Below, piece by piece: positions 36,794 through 45,592 of a stretch of DNA of 64,000 nucleotides (positions are counted from its first letter, which is position 1; every line of letters begins with the position of its first letter). The position numbers were made by a program, and so were the translations under genes. This DNA is from Stakelama portus (lineage in GTDB: Bacteria > Pseudomonadota > Alphaproteobacteria > Sphingomonadales > Sphingomonadaceae). The DNA lies in the NCBI RefSeq assembly GCF_003171655.1, contig NZ_QFZL01000003.1:434001-498000 (forward strand), given 5' to 3'. The notes beneath the pieces are model-generated. The model did no database searches. It saw only the letters and a list, made by a program, of their open reading frames with translations, and had not been told where the DNA came from.

Positions 36794-37507
36794 ATGGCAA
36801 GCAAGGGACCCAAGCAGCAGGCACGTTCAGCTGCGAAGCCCGCGCAGCCGAAGAAGCCGGCTGCGACGAACAAGAAGACGCCCGCTCCGGCAGCCGCCAG
36901 GACCCCGGCAGAGCAGCCCGAAACGGTTGCGGCCCCGGCTCCCGCGGCAGCGGAGACGGCGCCGCAGGAAGCAAAGAAAACCGAACCGGCGCCGGCCCCC
37001 GCCAGCGCACCCGAACCCGTTGCGGCGAAGACCGAAGCGTCCGCCGCAATCAAAAAGGAAGTGATTGCAATGGAAGCCACTGCAGAAAACACCATCAACC
37101 GTGCACAGGCGATGTTCGCGGATTTCAACGATCGCACCAAGGCCGCCGTCGAAAAGTCGACCAAGATGGCCGAGGAAATGAACGATTTCGCCAAGGGCAA
37201 TATCGAAGCCCTGGTCGAATCGGGCAAGATCACTGCCAAGGGCTTTGAAGGCTTTGGCCAGGAAGCTGCCGAATTCGGTCGCAAGTCGTTCGAGGAAGCC
37301 ACTGCGGCGTTCAAGAACCTCGCGTCGGTCAAGACCCCGGCCGATTTCTTCAAGCTGCAGAGCGAATATGTGCGTGGCGCATTCGACAGCTATGTCGCCG
37401 AAGCGTCGAAGACGACCGAAGCGATGCTGAAGCTCGCCGGCGATGCCGCGCAGCCGCTTTCGAACCGTTTCGCCGTTGCGGCGGAAAAGGTTAAAACGGT
37501 CGCCTGA
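36794..37507 (+). CDS. phaP: Phasin family granule protein with basic low-complexity N-terminus
   Basis: 237 aa. Residues 1-92 are Lys/Ala/Pro/Glu-rich low complexity (SKGPKQQARSAAKPAQPKK...), recalling the histone-like tails of PhaF/PhaM. From about 93 comes a helical phasin domain (NTINRAQAMFADFNDRTKAAV, FGRKSFEEATAAFKNLASVKTPADFFKLQSEYVRGAFD), which coats PHA granules. The ATG at 36794 follows AGGAG. An internal ATG (codon 93, base 37070) has its own AAGGAAG and would give a 145-aa phasin of normal length. Two PhaR-type operators precede the gene, and phaC lies upstream. Confidence 0.88.
   Translation: MASKGPKQQARSAAKPAQPKKPAATNKKTPAPAAARTPAEQPETVAAPAPAAAETAPQEAKKTEPAPAPASAPEPVAAKTEASAAIKKEVIAMEATAENTINRAQAMFADFNDRTKAAVEKSTKMAEEMNDFAKGNIEALVESGKITAKGFEGFGQEAAEFGRKSFEEATAAFKNLASVKTPADFFKLQSEYVRGAFDSYVAEASKTTEAMLKLAGDAAQPLSNRFAVAAEKVKTVA
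37052..37072 (+). promoter_or_regulatory. Possible internal ribosome-binding site and start in the phasin gene
   Basis: AAAAAGGAAG (37052-37061) lies 8 bases before an in-frame ATG at 37070-37072. The site is in the reading frame of the long phasin, exactly at the border between the low-complexity tail and the phasin domain. Confidence 0.45.
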
Positions 37508-37534
37508 GCGCAGCCGTTTTCAAAGGGAGGCATC

Positions 37535-37561
37535 GGGCGGTCGCGCATGGCGCGGCCGCCC
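37535..37561 (+). terminator. Hairpin after the phasin gene
   Basis: GGGCGG-T-CGCGC (37535-37546) pairs with GCGCG-G-CCGCCC (37550-37561) across an ATG loop. A weak T-containing stretch (CTTTT) follows 6-7 bp later. It is likely an intrinsic terminator or an mRNA-stabilising hairpin. Confidence 0.55.
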
Positions 37562-37681
37562 GAACCGCTTTTGGGGCATCGCGTTCCGGCGCCGACTGTC
37601 CCGCTACGACCGGCTTCCGTGCCGGGACCGGACGGCGGGTACTTGCCCTCTCGCCATGGGGTCCATATTTCTGGAGCCGCA

Positions 37682-38038
37682 ATGGCAGTGACATTCCTTC
37701 CCATCCGGATGAACGAAGACGACGCCCAGGGCGGCGATGGCGACAACTCGGTCGGCATCGCGACCCGGACGCGTACGCGTACGAAAAAACCGACGCCGTA
37801 TCGCGTTCTGATGCTGAACGACGATTACACGCCGATGGAGTTCGTCGTTCTGGTGCTCCAGCGTTTTTTCCGCATGGATATGGAAGAGGCGACGCGCGTG
37901 ATGCTGCACGTGCATCAGCGCGGTGTCGGCGTATGTGGTGTCTTCAGCTATGAAGTGGCTGAAACCAAAGTCGCGCAAGTGATCGAATTCGCGCGGCAGA
38001 ATCAGCATCCGCTGCAATGCACGCTGGAAAAGGCCTGA
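37682..38038 (+). CDS. clpS: ATP-dependent Clp protease adaptor ClpS
   Basis: 118 aa. The core [47 protein letters not shown] holds the N-degron pocket residues and the ClpA-binding face. It delivers proteins with N-terminal Leu, Phe, Trp or Tyr to ClpAP. The N-terminal about 35 residues form a flexible tail with an Arg/Thr repeat ([12 protein letters not shown]). GGAG lies before the ATG at 37682; a later ATG at 37709 is possible. clpA is not adjacent in the window. Confidence 0.94.
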   Translation: MAVTFLPIRMNEDDAQGGDGDNSVGIATRTRTRTKKPTPYRVLMLNDDYTPMEFVVLVLQRFFRMDMEEATRVMLHVHQRGVGVCGVFSYEVAETKVAQVIEFARQNQHPLQCTLEKA

Positions 38039-38047
38039 TCCCGCGCG

Positions 38048-38782
38048 TCACCGCGCCGGCGGCAGCCAGCTCAGATCCAGACGTTCATAGCGATTGGCGT
38101 AGTTCGCCGCGCGCGTCAGCGCCGCTTCGTCGAGCAACGTGACACGCCCGGCTTCGCGGGAGATCATCTTTTCCTCTTCCAGCTGGCGGAACATGCGGTT
38201 GACATGGACCGATGTCAGCCCGGTGGCGTCGCCGACTTCCTCCTGCGTCAGGCCGAGCGGGAACACGTTGGTCACGCTGCGGTCGGTGCCGCGCAGCCGG
38301 TTGCGCAGTTCGAGCAGCAAGGCCGCGATCCGTGCCTTTGCCGATGTCCGGCCCAGCGCGGCCAGCCGGTCCGTTAACGTTACACGTTCGATCTGACAAT
38401 AAACGAAAATCATCGCCGCAAGCCGGGGATGGTCGCTGAAAATACGCGACAAAAGGCTTCGGTCGAACGGCGCCACCACACAGTCGGTAAGCGCGCAGAG
38501 CGCTTCGGGCGCTTCGCTGTAAATCAGCGAGGAAACGCCGATCAAGTCGCCGGGAAACAGGAAGCGCAATATCTGTCTGCTGCCGTCATCCAGCAGGACA
38601 TAGCTCATCATCAGCCCCTTGCGGAGCACATAGAGCTCGTTACAGCGTTCGCGCTCGCGTTGGAGCACCGCCCCGCGGCGCAAAGTCCGCTGACGCTCTT
38701 CAAGATTTTCAAGTGCGGCCGTTTCAGAGCCCGTCAGATCAATCAGACGGCCCAAAACATCCGCGAAACAACTCGCAGACAC
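38048..38782 (-). CDS. Crp/Fnr family transcriptional regulator
   Basis: 244 aa. A cyclic-nucleotide-binding-like beta-barrel (about 25-130, RRGAVLQRERERCNELYVLRKGLMMSYVLLDDG, LRFLFPGDLIGVSSLIY) is followed by a Crp-type helix-turn-helix (FPLGLTQEEVGDATGLTSVHVNRMFRQLEEEKMI). The Cys residues do not form an FNR iron-sulfur cluster pattern. I prefer the GTG at 38782 because GGGGGAG is well placed; ATG at 38815 and TTG at 38824 are longer options. Divergent from murA; target genes are unknown. Confidence 0.87.
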   Translation of the reverse strand: MSASCFADVLGRLIDLTGSETAALENLEERQRTLRRGAVLQRERERCNELYVLRKGLMMSYVLLDDGSRQILRFLFPGDLIGVSSLIYSEAPEALCALTDCVVAPFDRSLLSRIFSDHPRLAAMIFVYCQIERVTLTDRLAALGRTSAKARIAALLLELRNRLRGTDRSVTNVFPLGLTQEEVGDATGLTSVHVNRMFRQLEEEKMISREAGRVTLLDEAALTRAANYANRYERLDLSWLPPAR

Positions 38783-38903
38783 ACTTTGCTCCCCCACCTG
38801 TTCGATCCAAAGCATCCCAAACAAATCAACGCATTAAAGTCGATCAAGTCACATACTCGCTCTGCCCCTTGCACCAACGCTGTCACCGGCTAGAAGCGCC
38901 GCA

Positions 38904-40187
38904 ATGGACCGCATATTGATCCGTGGCGGAAATCGCCTTTCGGGCCGCATCGCTATCTCGGGCGCCAAGAACGCAGCACTGACGCTGTTGCCGTGCGCGT
39001 TGCTGACGGACGAGCCGCTGACGCTGCGTAATCTGCCGCGTTTGGCCGACGTCGACAGCTTCGGACATCTACTTAACCAGCTCGGTGTCTCCACCATGGT
39101 GGAAGGGGCGCATCCTGCCGATTTCGGGCGGGTTATGACGATGCGCGCCGCGCGACTCACTTCCACGGTCGCGCCCTATGACATCGTGCGAAAGATGCGC
39201 GCGTCGATCCTCGTGCTCGGGCCGCTGGTCGGGAGGATGGGCGAAGCGACCGTGTCGCTGCCGGGCGGCTGCGCGATCGGTAATCGGCCCGTCGACCTCC
39301 ATCTCAAGGCGCTCGAATCGATGGGCGCCGAAATCGAAGTCACGGCCGGCTATGTGAAGGCGACGGCGCCGGGCGGGCGCTTGCCGGGCGGGCGCGTCAA
39401 TTTTCCGATCGTTTCGGTCGGCGCCACCGAAAACGCCGTGATGGCGGCGGTGCTGGCCAAGGGTACGACCCGGATCGAAAATGCGGCACGCGAGCCGGAA
39501 ATCGTCGATCTTTGCAATCTGCTGGTCGCGATGGGCGCGGCGATCGACGGTATCGGTACCGAGACGCTGGAAATCGAAGGCCGCGACCGGCTGCACGGCG
39601 CCACCTATCGCGTCATGCCCGACCGGATCGAGGCGGGCAGCTATGCCTGTGCCGCGGCGATCACGGGCGGCAGCGTCGATCTGGTCGGTGCGGCGGCGGG
39701 CGATATGCTGGCGACGCTCGATGCGCTGCGCGAAGCAGGCGTGACGGTCGAAGAGCGCAAGGATGCGATTCATATCGAAGCGTCGAACGGCCTTGCGCCG
39801 CTGACGCTTTCGACGGCGCCCTATCCCGGCTTCGCCACCGACATGCAGGCACAGTTCATGGCGATGTTGTGCAAGGCGGACGGCGCCAGCGTGCTGACCG
39901 AAACGATCTTCGAAAATCGCTATATGCACGTGCCCGAACTGGCGCGCATGGGCGCCGATATTCAGGTGCGCGGGCGTGCTGCGGTGGTGCGCGGCGTCGA
40001 TCGGATGGTCGGTGCACCGGTGATGGCGACCGATCTGCGCGCGTCGATGAGCCTGATTATCGCGGGTCTGGCCGCCGACGGCGAGACGCAGGTCAACCGC
40101 GTCTATCACCTCGATCGCGGCTATGAACGGCTTGAGGAAAAGCTCCAGGCGGTGGGTGCAGACATCGAACGCGTCGGCGACGGCTGA
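38904..40187 (+). CDS. murA: UDP-N-acetylglucosamine 1-carboxyvinyltransferase MurA
   Basis: 427 aa EPSP-synthase-fold enzyme that transfers enolpyruvate from PEP to UDP-GlcNAc, the first committed step of peptidoglycan synthesis and the fosfomycin target. The active-site Cys is Cys123 in [34 protein letters not shown] at the N-terminus and [20 protein letters not shown] near the C-terminus are typical. The length is normal. It is convergent with the chemotaxis receptor gene across a 51-bp gap that contains a hairpin. Confidence 0.97.
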   Translation: MDRILIRGGNRLSGRIAISGAKNAALTLLPCALLTDEPLTLRNLPRLADVDSFGHLLNQLGVSTMVEGAHPADFGRVMTMRAARLTSTVAPYDIVRKMRASILVLGPLVGRMGEATVSLPGGCAIGNRPVDLHLKALESMGAEIEVTAGYVKATAPGGRLPGGRVNFPIVSVGATENAVMAAVLAKGTTRIENAAREPEIVDLCNLLVAMGAAIDGIGTETLEIEGRDRLHGATYRVMPDRIEAGSYACAAAITGGSVDLVGAAAGDMLATLDALREAGVTVEERKDAIHIEASNGLAPLTLSTAPYPGFATDMQAQFMAMLCKADGASVLTETIFENRYMHVPELARMGADIQVRGRAAVVRGVDRMVGAPVMATDLRASMSLIIAGLAADGETQVNRVYHLDRGYERLEEKLQAVGADIERVGDG

Positions 40188-40193
40188 CGGGCG

Positions 40194-40226
40194 ACGGGAG
40201 AGCGCCGGCTCCCGCGGCGCTCCCGT
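40194..40226. terminator. GC-rich hairpin between murA and the receptor gene
   Basis: ACGGGAG-AG-CGCCG (40194-40207) can pair with CGGCGCTCCCGT (40215-40226) with a 2-nt bulge. There is no T-run on either side, so it is at best a weak or Rho-assisted bidirectional terminator for the two convergent genes. Confidence 0.4.
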
Positions 40227-40238
40227 CACATGCAGGGC

Positions 40239-41639
40239 TCAGAAGCTGGCCCAGTCCCCGCTGTTGGTTTGCGCGCTGCTCGCAATCGCGGCCGGCATGA
40301 GCGGCGCGGATCGGGTGCTCGGCGCAGCGGGCCGGGCCGGGGCCCGCGTGCTGGCCGAACTTGCGGCGGGGCGGCGTCCGCCCGAGTCGATCACGAAGGA
40401 CGATGCCTGATTTGACAGGGTTTCGGCTTCGCTGGTCAGCGAGCGCGCCGCGGCAGAGGTTTCCTCGACCATTGCAGCGTTTTGCTGGGTTGCCTGATCC
40501 ATCGACCCGACGGCTGCGCTGATCTCCGTGATCGCACTGGCCTGGGCCTGATTGTCCTCGGCCATCGTGCCGAGCAGCCCATGGACTTCAGTAACGCCTT
40601 CGGAAATGGCCGACAGGGCCTCGTCAACGCGTTCGACTGCACTGACCGCCATCTGGATGTCGCCCTGCGTCGCGGTGAGCTGATCGCGGGCGCGACCGGC
40701 TTCCTCTTCGGCGCGCATGGCAAGCGCGGAGACCAGATCGGCGACGACCGCGAAACCGCGTCCCGCTTCACCGGCACGTCCGGCTTCGACCGCCGCATTC
40801 ATCGCCAGAACGCGCGTCTGGAACGCGATCTTGTCGAGCCCCTCGATCACGCTGTCGATGCCCTTGGCGCTGTCCGAAACGCGGCCCATCGCCTGCACGG
40901 CTTCATCGGCAATCCCGCGACCGCCATCGACGGTAGCGATCGCGCCATCGGCGCGCGTCACGGTGCGCTGTGCGGCAGCGGCAGTCGCCTTGAGCCGGCC
41001 GTCCATCTGCGTGATCGACGCGGCAGTCTGTTCGAGGCTGGCCGCATTCGCTTCCGTACGACGGGCAAGGTCTTCGGACGCGGTCGCGATCTCGTTGGAC
41101 CCCGTGCGAATCGCGAAACCCGATTCGATAACGGCGGCGATCAGGCCACGCAGGCTTTCCAGTGCGGCATTGTAATTGTTCTTCAGCGTCACATAGTCGC
41201 CGGTGAAATCGGTATCGATCGTCGCGGTCAGATCGCCATCGGCGAGTTTCTCGAGCTTTTCGGTAAAGGTGCTGACCATCACTTCCTGTTCGCGTGCGCT
41301 TTCCCGCTGGCGCTGTGCGGTGTCGCGAAAGGTGAACATCGCCTTGGTCATGCGGCCGACGCAGTCTTCAAATTCGGTGTATTGGATTTCGCTGTCGAGA
41401 TCCCCGGCGGCCAGGCCCTCCATGCGTACCACGGTTGCCACATAGGGATCGGCGATCGCCTTTCGCAGGCGCATGCCGAGCACCCCGGTGAATATCGCGA
41501 CGAGCGCGCCGAGCGGCAGTCCGATATAGGTCGGCGTCAAGGCAGCGCACAGCACTCCCAGGACCACCAATGCGGTCATCGCGATAAACGTGACCTCCAG
41601 CTTTTTGCGTATCGGCGCCTTGGCCGTGAACCACTCCAT
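40239..41639 (-). CDS. Methyl-accepting chemotaxis protein without periplasmic domain
   Basis: 466 aa. Two close hydrophobic segments (TFIAMTALVVLGVLCAAL and IGLPLGALVAIFTGVLGM) leave almost no periplasmic loop, so sensing is probably cytoplasmic or within the membrane. HAMP-like helices follow (VATVVRMEGLAAGDLDSEI, LADGDLTATI). The signalling hairpin tip reads IAFQTRVLAMNAAVEAGRAGEAGRGFAVVADLV. The protein ends GDWASF, similar to the WxxF-type pentapeptide that tethers CheR. GAGGAA precedes the ATG. No other che genes are nearby. Confidence 0.92.
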   Translation of the reverse strand: MEWFTAKAPIRKKLEVTFIAMTALVVLGVLCAALTPTYIGLPLGALVAIFTGVLGMRLRKAIADPYVATVVRMEGLAAGDLDSEIQYTEFEDCVGRMTKAMFTFRDTAQRQRESAREQEVMVSTFTEKLEKLADGDLTATIDTDFTGDYVTLKNNYNAALESLRGLIAAVIESGFAIRTGSNEIATASEDLARRTEANAASLEQTAASITQMDGRLKATAAAAQRTVTRADGAIATVDGGRGIADEAVQAMGRVSDSAKGIDSVIEGLDKIAFQTRVLAMNAAVEAGRAGEAGRGFAVVADLVSALAMRAEEEAGRARDQLTATQGDIQMAVSAVERVDEALSAISEGVTEVHGLLGTMAEDNQAQASAITEISAAVGSMDQATQQNAAMVEETSAAARSLTSEAETLSNQASSFVIDSGGRRPAASSASTRAPARPAAPSTRSAPLMPAAIASSAQTNSGDWASF

Positions 41640-41729
41640 GCTAATTCCTCATATACCAAACCTGCGGAGCCCGATTGCTCTTCTGTTCTTTCGTAGAGGG
41701 CGAGCGGGCTGCCGGACGGGGAATCAGAC

Positions 41730-41770
41730 AAAAAAGGGCCGAAAACGCAGTTAAAATGCGTTTTCAGCCC
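41730..41770 (-). terminator. Rho-independent terminator after the gamma-synthase gene
   Basis: On the minus strand GGGCTGAAAACGCA and TGCGTTTTCGGCCC form a 14-bp stem with one G-T-type mismatch and a 7-nt loop, followed by TTTTTT (41735 down to 41730). It ends the gene at 41814-43121 before the chemotaxis receptor. Confidence 0.9.
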
Positions 41771-41813
41771 ATTTCCATATCAATTTCTTGATATGGGTTG
41801 GTGTAGCCGCGAT

Positions 41814-43121
41814 TCAGATTGCCGCCAGCGCGGCTTCGAAATCGGCGATCAAATCATCGGCATCCTCGACCCCGATCGAAATGCGCACCAGATTGTCGGT
41901 GATCGCGAGCGCCTTTTTGCGTTCGTCGGGAACCGAAATATGCGTCATCGCGGCCGGTGCCGATGCCAGCGTCTCGGTGCCGCCCAGGCTCACTGCCAGC
42001 TTGGCGATCCGCAACGCGTCGAGAAAGGCGAAAGCCTCTTTCTCACCGCCCTTGAGATAGAGTGAAAAGGTCGATCCGGCGCCGGTGCAGTGGCGGCGAT
42101 AGATATCCGCCTGCGCATCGTCCTTCAGAAAGCCGAGATAGCCGACTTTCTCTACCTTGGGATGGGTGCGCAGGAATTCGCACACCTTTGCGGCGTTTTC
42201 CCCCGCGCGGGTCATGCGCAATTCCAGCGTCTCCAGGCTGCGCAGCAGCATCCACGCCGTGTTGGGATCGCAGATCGTGCCGATCGTGTTGCGCATCGCG
42301 CGGATCGGATCGAGCAGCTTCTTCGATCCCAGCACGCCGCCCGCGACCAGATCCGAATGACCGCCGGCATATTTGGTCAGGCTGTACACCACGATATCGG
42401 CGCCGTGGCGCAGCGGCTTTTGCCACAGCGGACCCAGAAAGGTGTTGTCGATTGCGATCGGCGGGCCGTTGTCCTTGCCGAACACGGCATCGCGCGCGGC
42501 GACCACCGCTTCGATATCGACCAGCACATTGGTGGGGTTGGCGGGACTTTCGAGATAGATCAGTGCGACGCGGCTTTCGCCTGCCTTGCGCATCACTGCC
42601 TCAAGTTCGTCGCGGCTCGCATCGGCGGGGAAATCGAGCCAGTTGACGCCGAACTTGCCCAGCACGCGGCCGATCATCGTTTCGGTGGCAGCATAAAGCG
42701 GCCCCGAATGGATCACCGTGTCGCCGGGATTGGTCATCGCCAGGAACAGAGTCGAGATCGCCGACATGCCGGAGGAAAAGGCGAGCGCCTCCTCGGCTTC
42801 TTCCCACACGCCGAGCCTATCCTCCAATATCTCCTGATTGGGACCGTTGAAGCGCGAATAGACCAGCCCTTCGGCGCCGCCCGGGCGAATGCCGGTGACG
42901 CCTTCGAAATGGCGCTTGCCGGCGGCTGCGTTGGGAAAGACAAAAGTCGAGGTGGCAAAGATCGGCGGCTTCAGCGCTCCTTCCGACAATGTCGGATCAT
43001 AGCCATGGCCCATCATCAGCGTCGACGGCCTGAGCTTGCGTCCGCCAATCTCGTCGACATCGGGCTTGGGCCGGCGGCGCGGCGTGATGCCGGTCATGTC
43101 GGCTTCGGTTTCGTCGGTCAT
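41814..43121 (-). CDS. Cystathionine gamma-synthase family PLP enzyme
   Basis: 435 aa fold-type I PLP enzyme of the Cys/Met metabolism family. YSRFNGPNQEILEDRLGVWEEAEEALAFSSGMSAIS, IYLESPANPTNVLVDI and the PLP Lys in VVYSLTKYAGGHSDLVAGGVLGS are clear. The family includes cystathionine gamma-synthase, methionine gamma-lyase and O-acyl-homoserine sulfhydrylases, and the sequence alone does not separate these. An N-terminal extension of about 30 residues (RRRPKPDVDEIGGRKLRPS) is present. GAGAGGAA precedes the ATG. The 139-bp upstream gap has an A/T-rich patch around 43205-43225 that may hold the promoter. Confidence 0.88.
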   Translation of the reverse strand: MTDETEADMTGITPRRRPKPDVDEIGGRKLRPSTLMMGHGYDPTLSEGALKPPIFATSTFVFPNAAAGKRHFEGVTGIRPGGAEGLVYSRFNGPNQEILEDRLGVWEEAEEALAFSSGMSAISTLFLAMTNPGDTVIHSGPLYAATETMIGRVLGKFGVNWLDFPADASRDELEAVMRKAGESRVALIYLESPANPTNVLVDIEAVVAARDAVFGKDNGPPIAIDNTFLGPLWQKPLRHGADIVVYSLTKYAGGHSDLVAGGVLGSKKLLDPIRAMRNTIGTICDPNTAWMLLRSLETLELRMTRAGENAAKVCEFLRTHPKVEKVGYLGFLKDDAQADIYRRHCTGAGSTFSLYLKGGEKEAFAFLDALRIAKLAVSLGGTETLASAPAAMTHISVPDERKKALAITDNLVRISIGVEDADDLIADFEAALAAI

Positions 43122-43260
43122 GCAATTCCTCTCAAAGACTGAAGTTCGCCCGACTGGCGCGGGCGCAATATGTCCTTGTAACGAACCCGGTGGCCGGTTG
43201 GATCACCCAATATAATAAAATTGCGCGTGATGTTTTTCTGCCGCGCCCGACGCGCGGGGT

Positions 43261-44028
43261 TCAGGCGAGCCCGATCAGGCTGATCTGCCGTCCATAATCG
43301 GGTTCGCCGCGATGGGTTGCACGGCGATAGCTGAAGAAACGGTCGGCATCGGCATAGGTGTCGAGGCCGAGCAGTTCGACCTGCCGGATGCCGGCGGATG
43401 CCAGCCGGTGCGCGACATAGGCTTCGAGATCGAACTGGTGATGCCCCGGGCGTCCGGCGGCGAAGAAGCGTTCATTCTCCGGGTCTTCGGCACAGAATCG
43501 CTGAAGGAAGCCGTCATCGACTTCATAACTCGCCCGCGCGATGCACGGGCCGATGGCGGCGGCGATCCGGTCGCGTTGCGCGCCCAGCATCTCCATCGCC
43601 GCGATGGTCGAATCGGTAACCCCGCCGATCGCGCCTTTCCATCCGGCATGCGCTGCGCCGATCACCCCGGCCTGCGGATCGGCGAACAGCACCGGCGCGC
43701 AATCGGCGGTCAGAATGCCGAGCAGCAGCCCCGGCCGGTCGGTTACCAGCGCGTCGGCACGCGGACGCAGGCGTTCCTCAAACGGTTCGACAATGGTGAC
43801 GGCATCGGCGGAATGCACCTGATACAGCGTAACGAGCCGCGCGCCCGGCAGCACAGCTTCGCGCGCACGGCGGCGATTTTCGGCGACGGCTTCGGCTTCG
43901 TCGTCCGATCCGGGACCGACATTCAGCCCGGCATGCATCCCCTGTGATACGCCGCCGCGTCGTCCCAGAAAGCCATGCGGAATGTCACCAAGCGCACTGG
44001 CGCGGTGCACGTCGATCGCGGCGCTCAC
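43261..44028 (-). CDS. pgeF: PgeF / YfiH-type multicopper-like purine nucleoside enzyme
   Basis: 255 aa. The family motifs RRGGVSQGMHAGLNVG, YQVHSADAVTI, ILTADCAPVLFAD, GAAHAGWKGAIGGV and AIGPCIARASYEV hold the His/Cys metal site. YfiH/PgeF proteins were named polyphenol oxidase (laccase domain); related enzymes act on purine nucleosides, and in E. coli the protein also affects peptidoglycan fidelity. The start is GTG at 44028 and overlaps the GNAT stop (GTGA). Last gene of the lgt-midA-GNAT-pgeF chain. Confidence 0.92.
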   Translation of the reverse strand: MSAAIDVHRASALGDIPHGFLGRRGGVSQGMHAGLNVGPGSDDEAEAVAENRRRAREAVLPGARLVTLYQVHSADAVTIVEPFEERLRPRADALVTDRPGLLLGILTADCAPVLFADPQAGVIGAAHAGWKGAIGGVTDSTIAAMEMLGAQRDRIAAAIGPCIARASYEVDDGFLQRFCAEDPENERFFAAGRPGHHQFDLEAYVAHRLASAGIRQVELLGLDTYADADRFFSYRRATHRGEPDYGRQISLIGLA

Positions 44029-44534
44029 AATGCGCGCGCCCAGATCCGGTCATCATCGACATGATTGCCGACGCGAAACGCATAGCGCCCGATTTCGACA
44101 AAGCCGTTGCGGGCATAGAATCGCTGGGCGCGGATATTGTCGACAAAAACGCTGAGCACGATCCGGGAATAGCCTTCGTCACGCGCATGATCCAGCGCCC
44201 AGTCGATCAGCGCCTGCGCCACGCCGCTGCCCTGCGCTTCGGCAGCGACATAGAGCTGGTGGAGTTCGGTCGTGTCGCTGCCCCAGTCGCCGGGAAAGGC
44301 GACCGGGCCGGTCTTGATAAAGCCGACCAGCGCCCCGCTCGCTTCGGCGACGCGAATGGCAAAGACAGGGTCGCCGATCTGAGCGGGCAGGCCCCCGGGG
44401 CCGAACGTTTCGTTCAGAAACTGCGCAAGATCCTCGGGCGCGTACAGCGTGCCGAATGTTTCGGTGAAGATTCGCGATGCGAGCGCCGACAGCGCCGCCG
44501 CGTCCGAAGGCGACGCCGGGCGGATCGCCGCCAT
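44025..44534 (-). CDS. GNAT family N-acetyltransferase
   Basis: 169 aa. The acetyl-CoA-binding segment appears as LHQLYVAAEAQGSGVAQALIDWALDHA (the QGSGVA loop), followed by IVLSVFVDNIRAQRFYARNGFVEIGRYAF, the RxxFY...GF signature of GNAT enzymes. The substrate is unknown; many such proteins acetylate small amines or peptides. The ATG overlaps the midA stop by one base (TGATG), and the stop overlaps pgeF, so it is embedded in a tightly coupled operon. Confidence 0.88.
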   Translation of the reverse strand: MAAIRPASPSDAAALSALASRIFTETFGTLYAPEDLAQFLNETFGPGGLPAQIGDPVFAIRVAEASGALVGFIKTGPVAFPGDWGSDTTELHQLYVAAEAQGSGVAQALIDWALDHARDEGYSRIVLSVFVDNIRAQRFYARNGFVEIGRYAFRVGNHVDDDRIWARAL

Positions 44535-45592
44535 CAGAAACCGGCCGGTTCGGGCGCGCCGGGCGCCGTGACGGCGAGCATCTTGAACAAATGCCCCATG
44601 GCGTCGGGGCCGGTCAGGCGCCGTTTGGCGATGTCGATATCCTCGGCGCGATCCGGGGCCGCTGCCGCCAGCGACGCGGCGCGCGGGCCGATGCCCAGCG
44701 CTTCGAGAAAGGGGCCCTGTTCGACCGGGCCATAGAGTTCCAGTTCCTCGGCCACCGCTTCCTGTGCGAGCGTTCCGAAATCGACATGCGCGGTCAGGTC
44801 CTGCTCGCCCGGATCGGCGAACGGATCGGCATAGGCATGGCCGCGCACGGCCTGCAGCGTCTCTCCGGTCGCCGGGCCGCGATAGCCATAATCGGCGATC
44901 AGCGCGACGCCGCCCTGATGGTGCAGCCGCGCGGCAAGCTGACGCATCACTGCGATCGCCGCGGGGCAGGTTTCGAGGATCGATCCTTCGGGCGCGTCGC
45001 GCAGCGTCTGCGGTACGATCTGGTCGAAGCGGCGGTCGCCGACCACGCCGTGAAACACGCCGCTGGTGCAATCGACCAGCCGTTCGAACCATCCCTCGCC
45101 GGTCTTCACGAACTGGCGGATCGGCAGCGCATCGAAAAATTCATTGGCGACGACCAGCAATGCCGCGTCGTCGGGCACGCCCACCAGATCGACATGCCAT
45201 TCGGCATCGGGCACGCGTTCGGCCTGGGCGGCGCGCAGCACCGGGCTGGTTTCGATGAAATGCACCGGCGGTTCGAGCCCGACCTTTCGCATCGCGCGCA
45301 ACGCATCGGATGCCAGCGTGCCGCGCCCCGGCCCGAATTCGACATAGCGGACCGGTGGGCGTTCGCCGCGATCCCACAGATCGGCGAACCACAGGCCGAT
45401 CAGCTCGCCGAACATCTGGCTGATCTCGGGCGCAGTGGTGAAATCGCCGCGCGCGCCGAGCGGATCGCGCGTCGCATAATAATGGGCGTTCGCCTCGCCC
45501 ATATATTGGGCGAGCGGGATCGGCCCGCTTGCGGCGATGCCTTCGGCAAGGCGCTGGGCGAGCGGAGCCTGCGTCACTGGTTCAGGCGGCAT
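44534..45592 (-). CDS. SAM-dependent methyltransferase, MidA/NDUFAF7 family
   Basis: 352 aa. The opening [45 protein letters not shown] is the family hallmark, and [19 protein letters not shown] is the SAM-binding glycine loop. [15 protein letters not shown] follows. The mitochondrial member NDUFAF7 methylates a complex I subunit on Arg; whether the bacterial protein does the same is not settled. Its start overlaps the lgt 3' end by 11 bp and its stop overlaps the GNAT start. Confidence 0.9.
   Translation of the reverse strand: MPPEPVTQAPLAQRLAEGIAASGPIPLAQYMGEANAHYYATRDPLGARGDFTTAPEISQMFGELIGLWFADLWDRGERPPVRYVEFGPGRGTLASDALRAMRKVGLEPPVHFIETSPVLRAAQAERVPDAEWHVDLVGVPDDAALLVVANEFFDALPIRQFVKTGEGWFERLVDCTSGVFHGVVGDRRFDQIVPQTLRDAPEGSILETCPAAIAVMRQLAARLHHQGGVALIADYGYRGPATGETLQAVRGHAYADPFADPGEQDLTAHVDFGTLAQEAVAEELELYGPVEQGPFLEALGIGPRAASLAAAAPDRAEDIDIAKRRLTGPDAMGHLFKMLAVTAPGAPEPAGF

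Noticed and set aside
43122-43260. Possible SAM-responsive riboswitch before the gamma-synthase-family gene
   Set aside because: I looked for SAM-II and related conserved cores in the leader and found none; only short GC-rich stems and an A/T-rich promoter-like patch are present.
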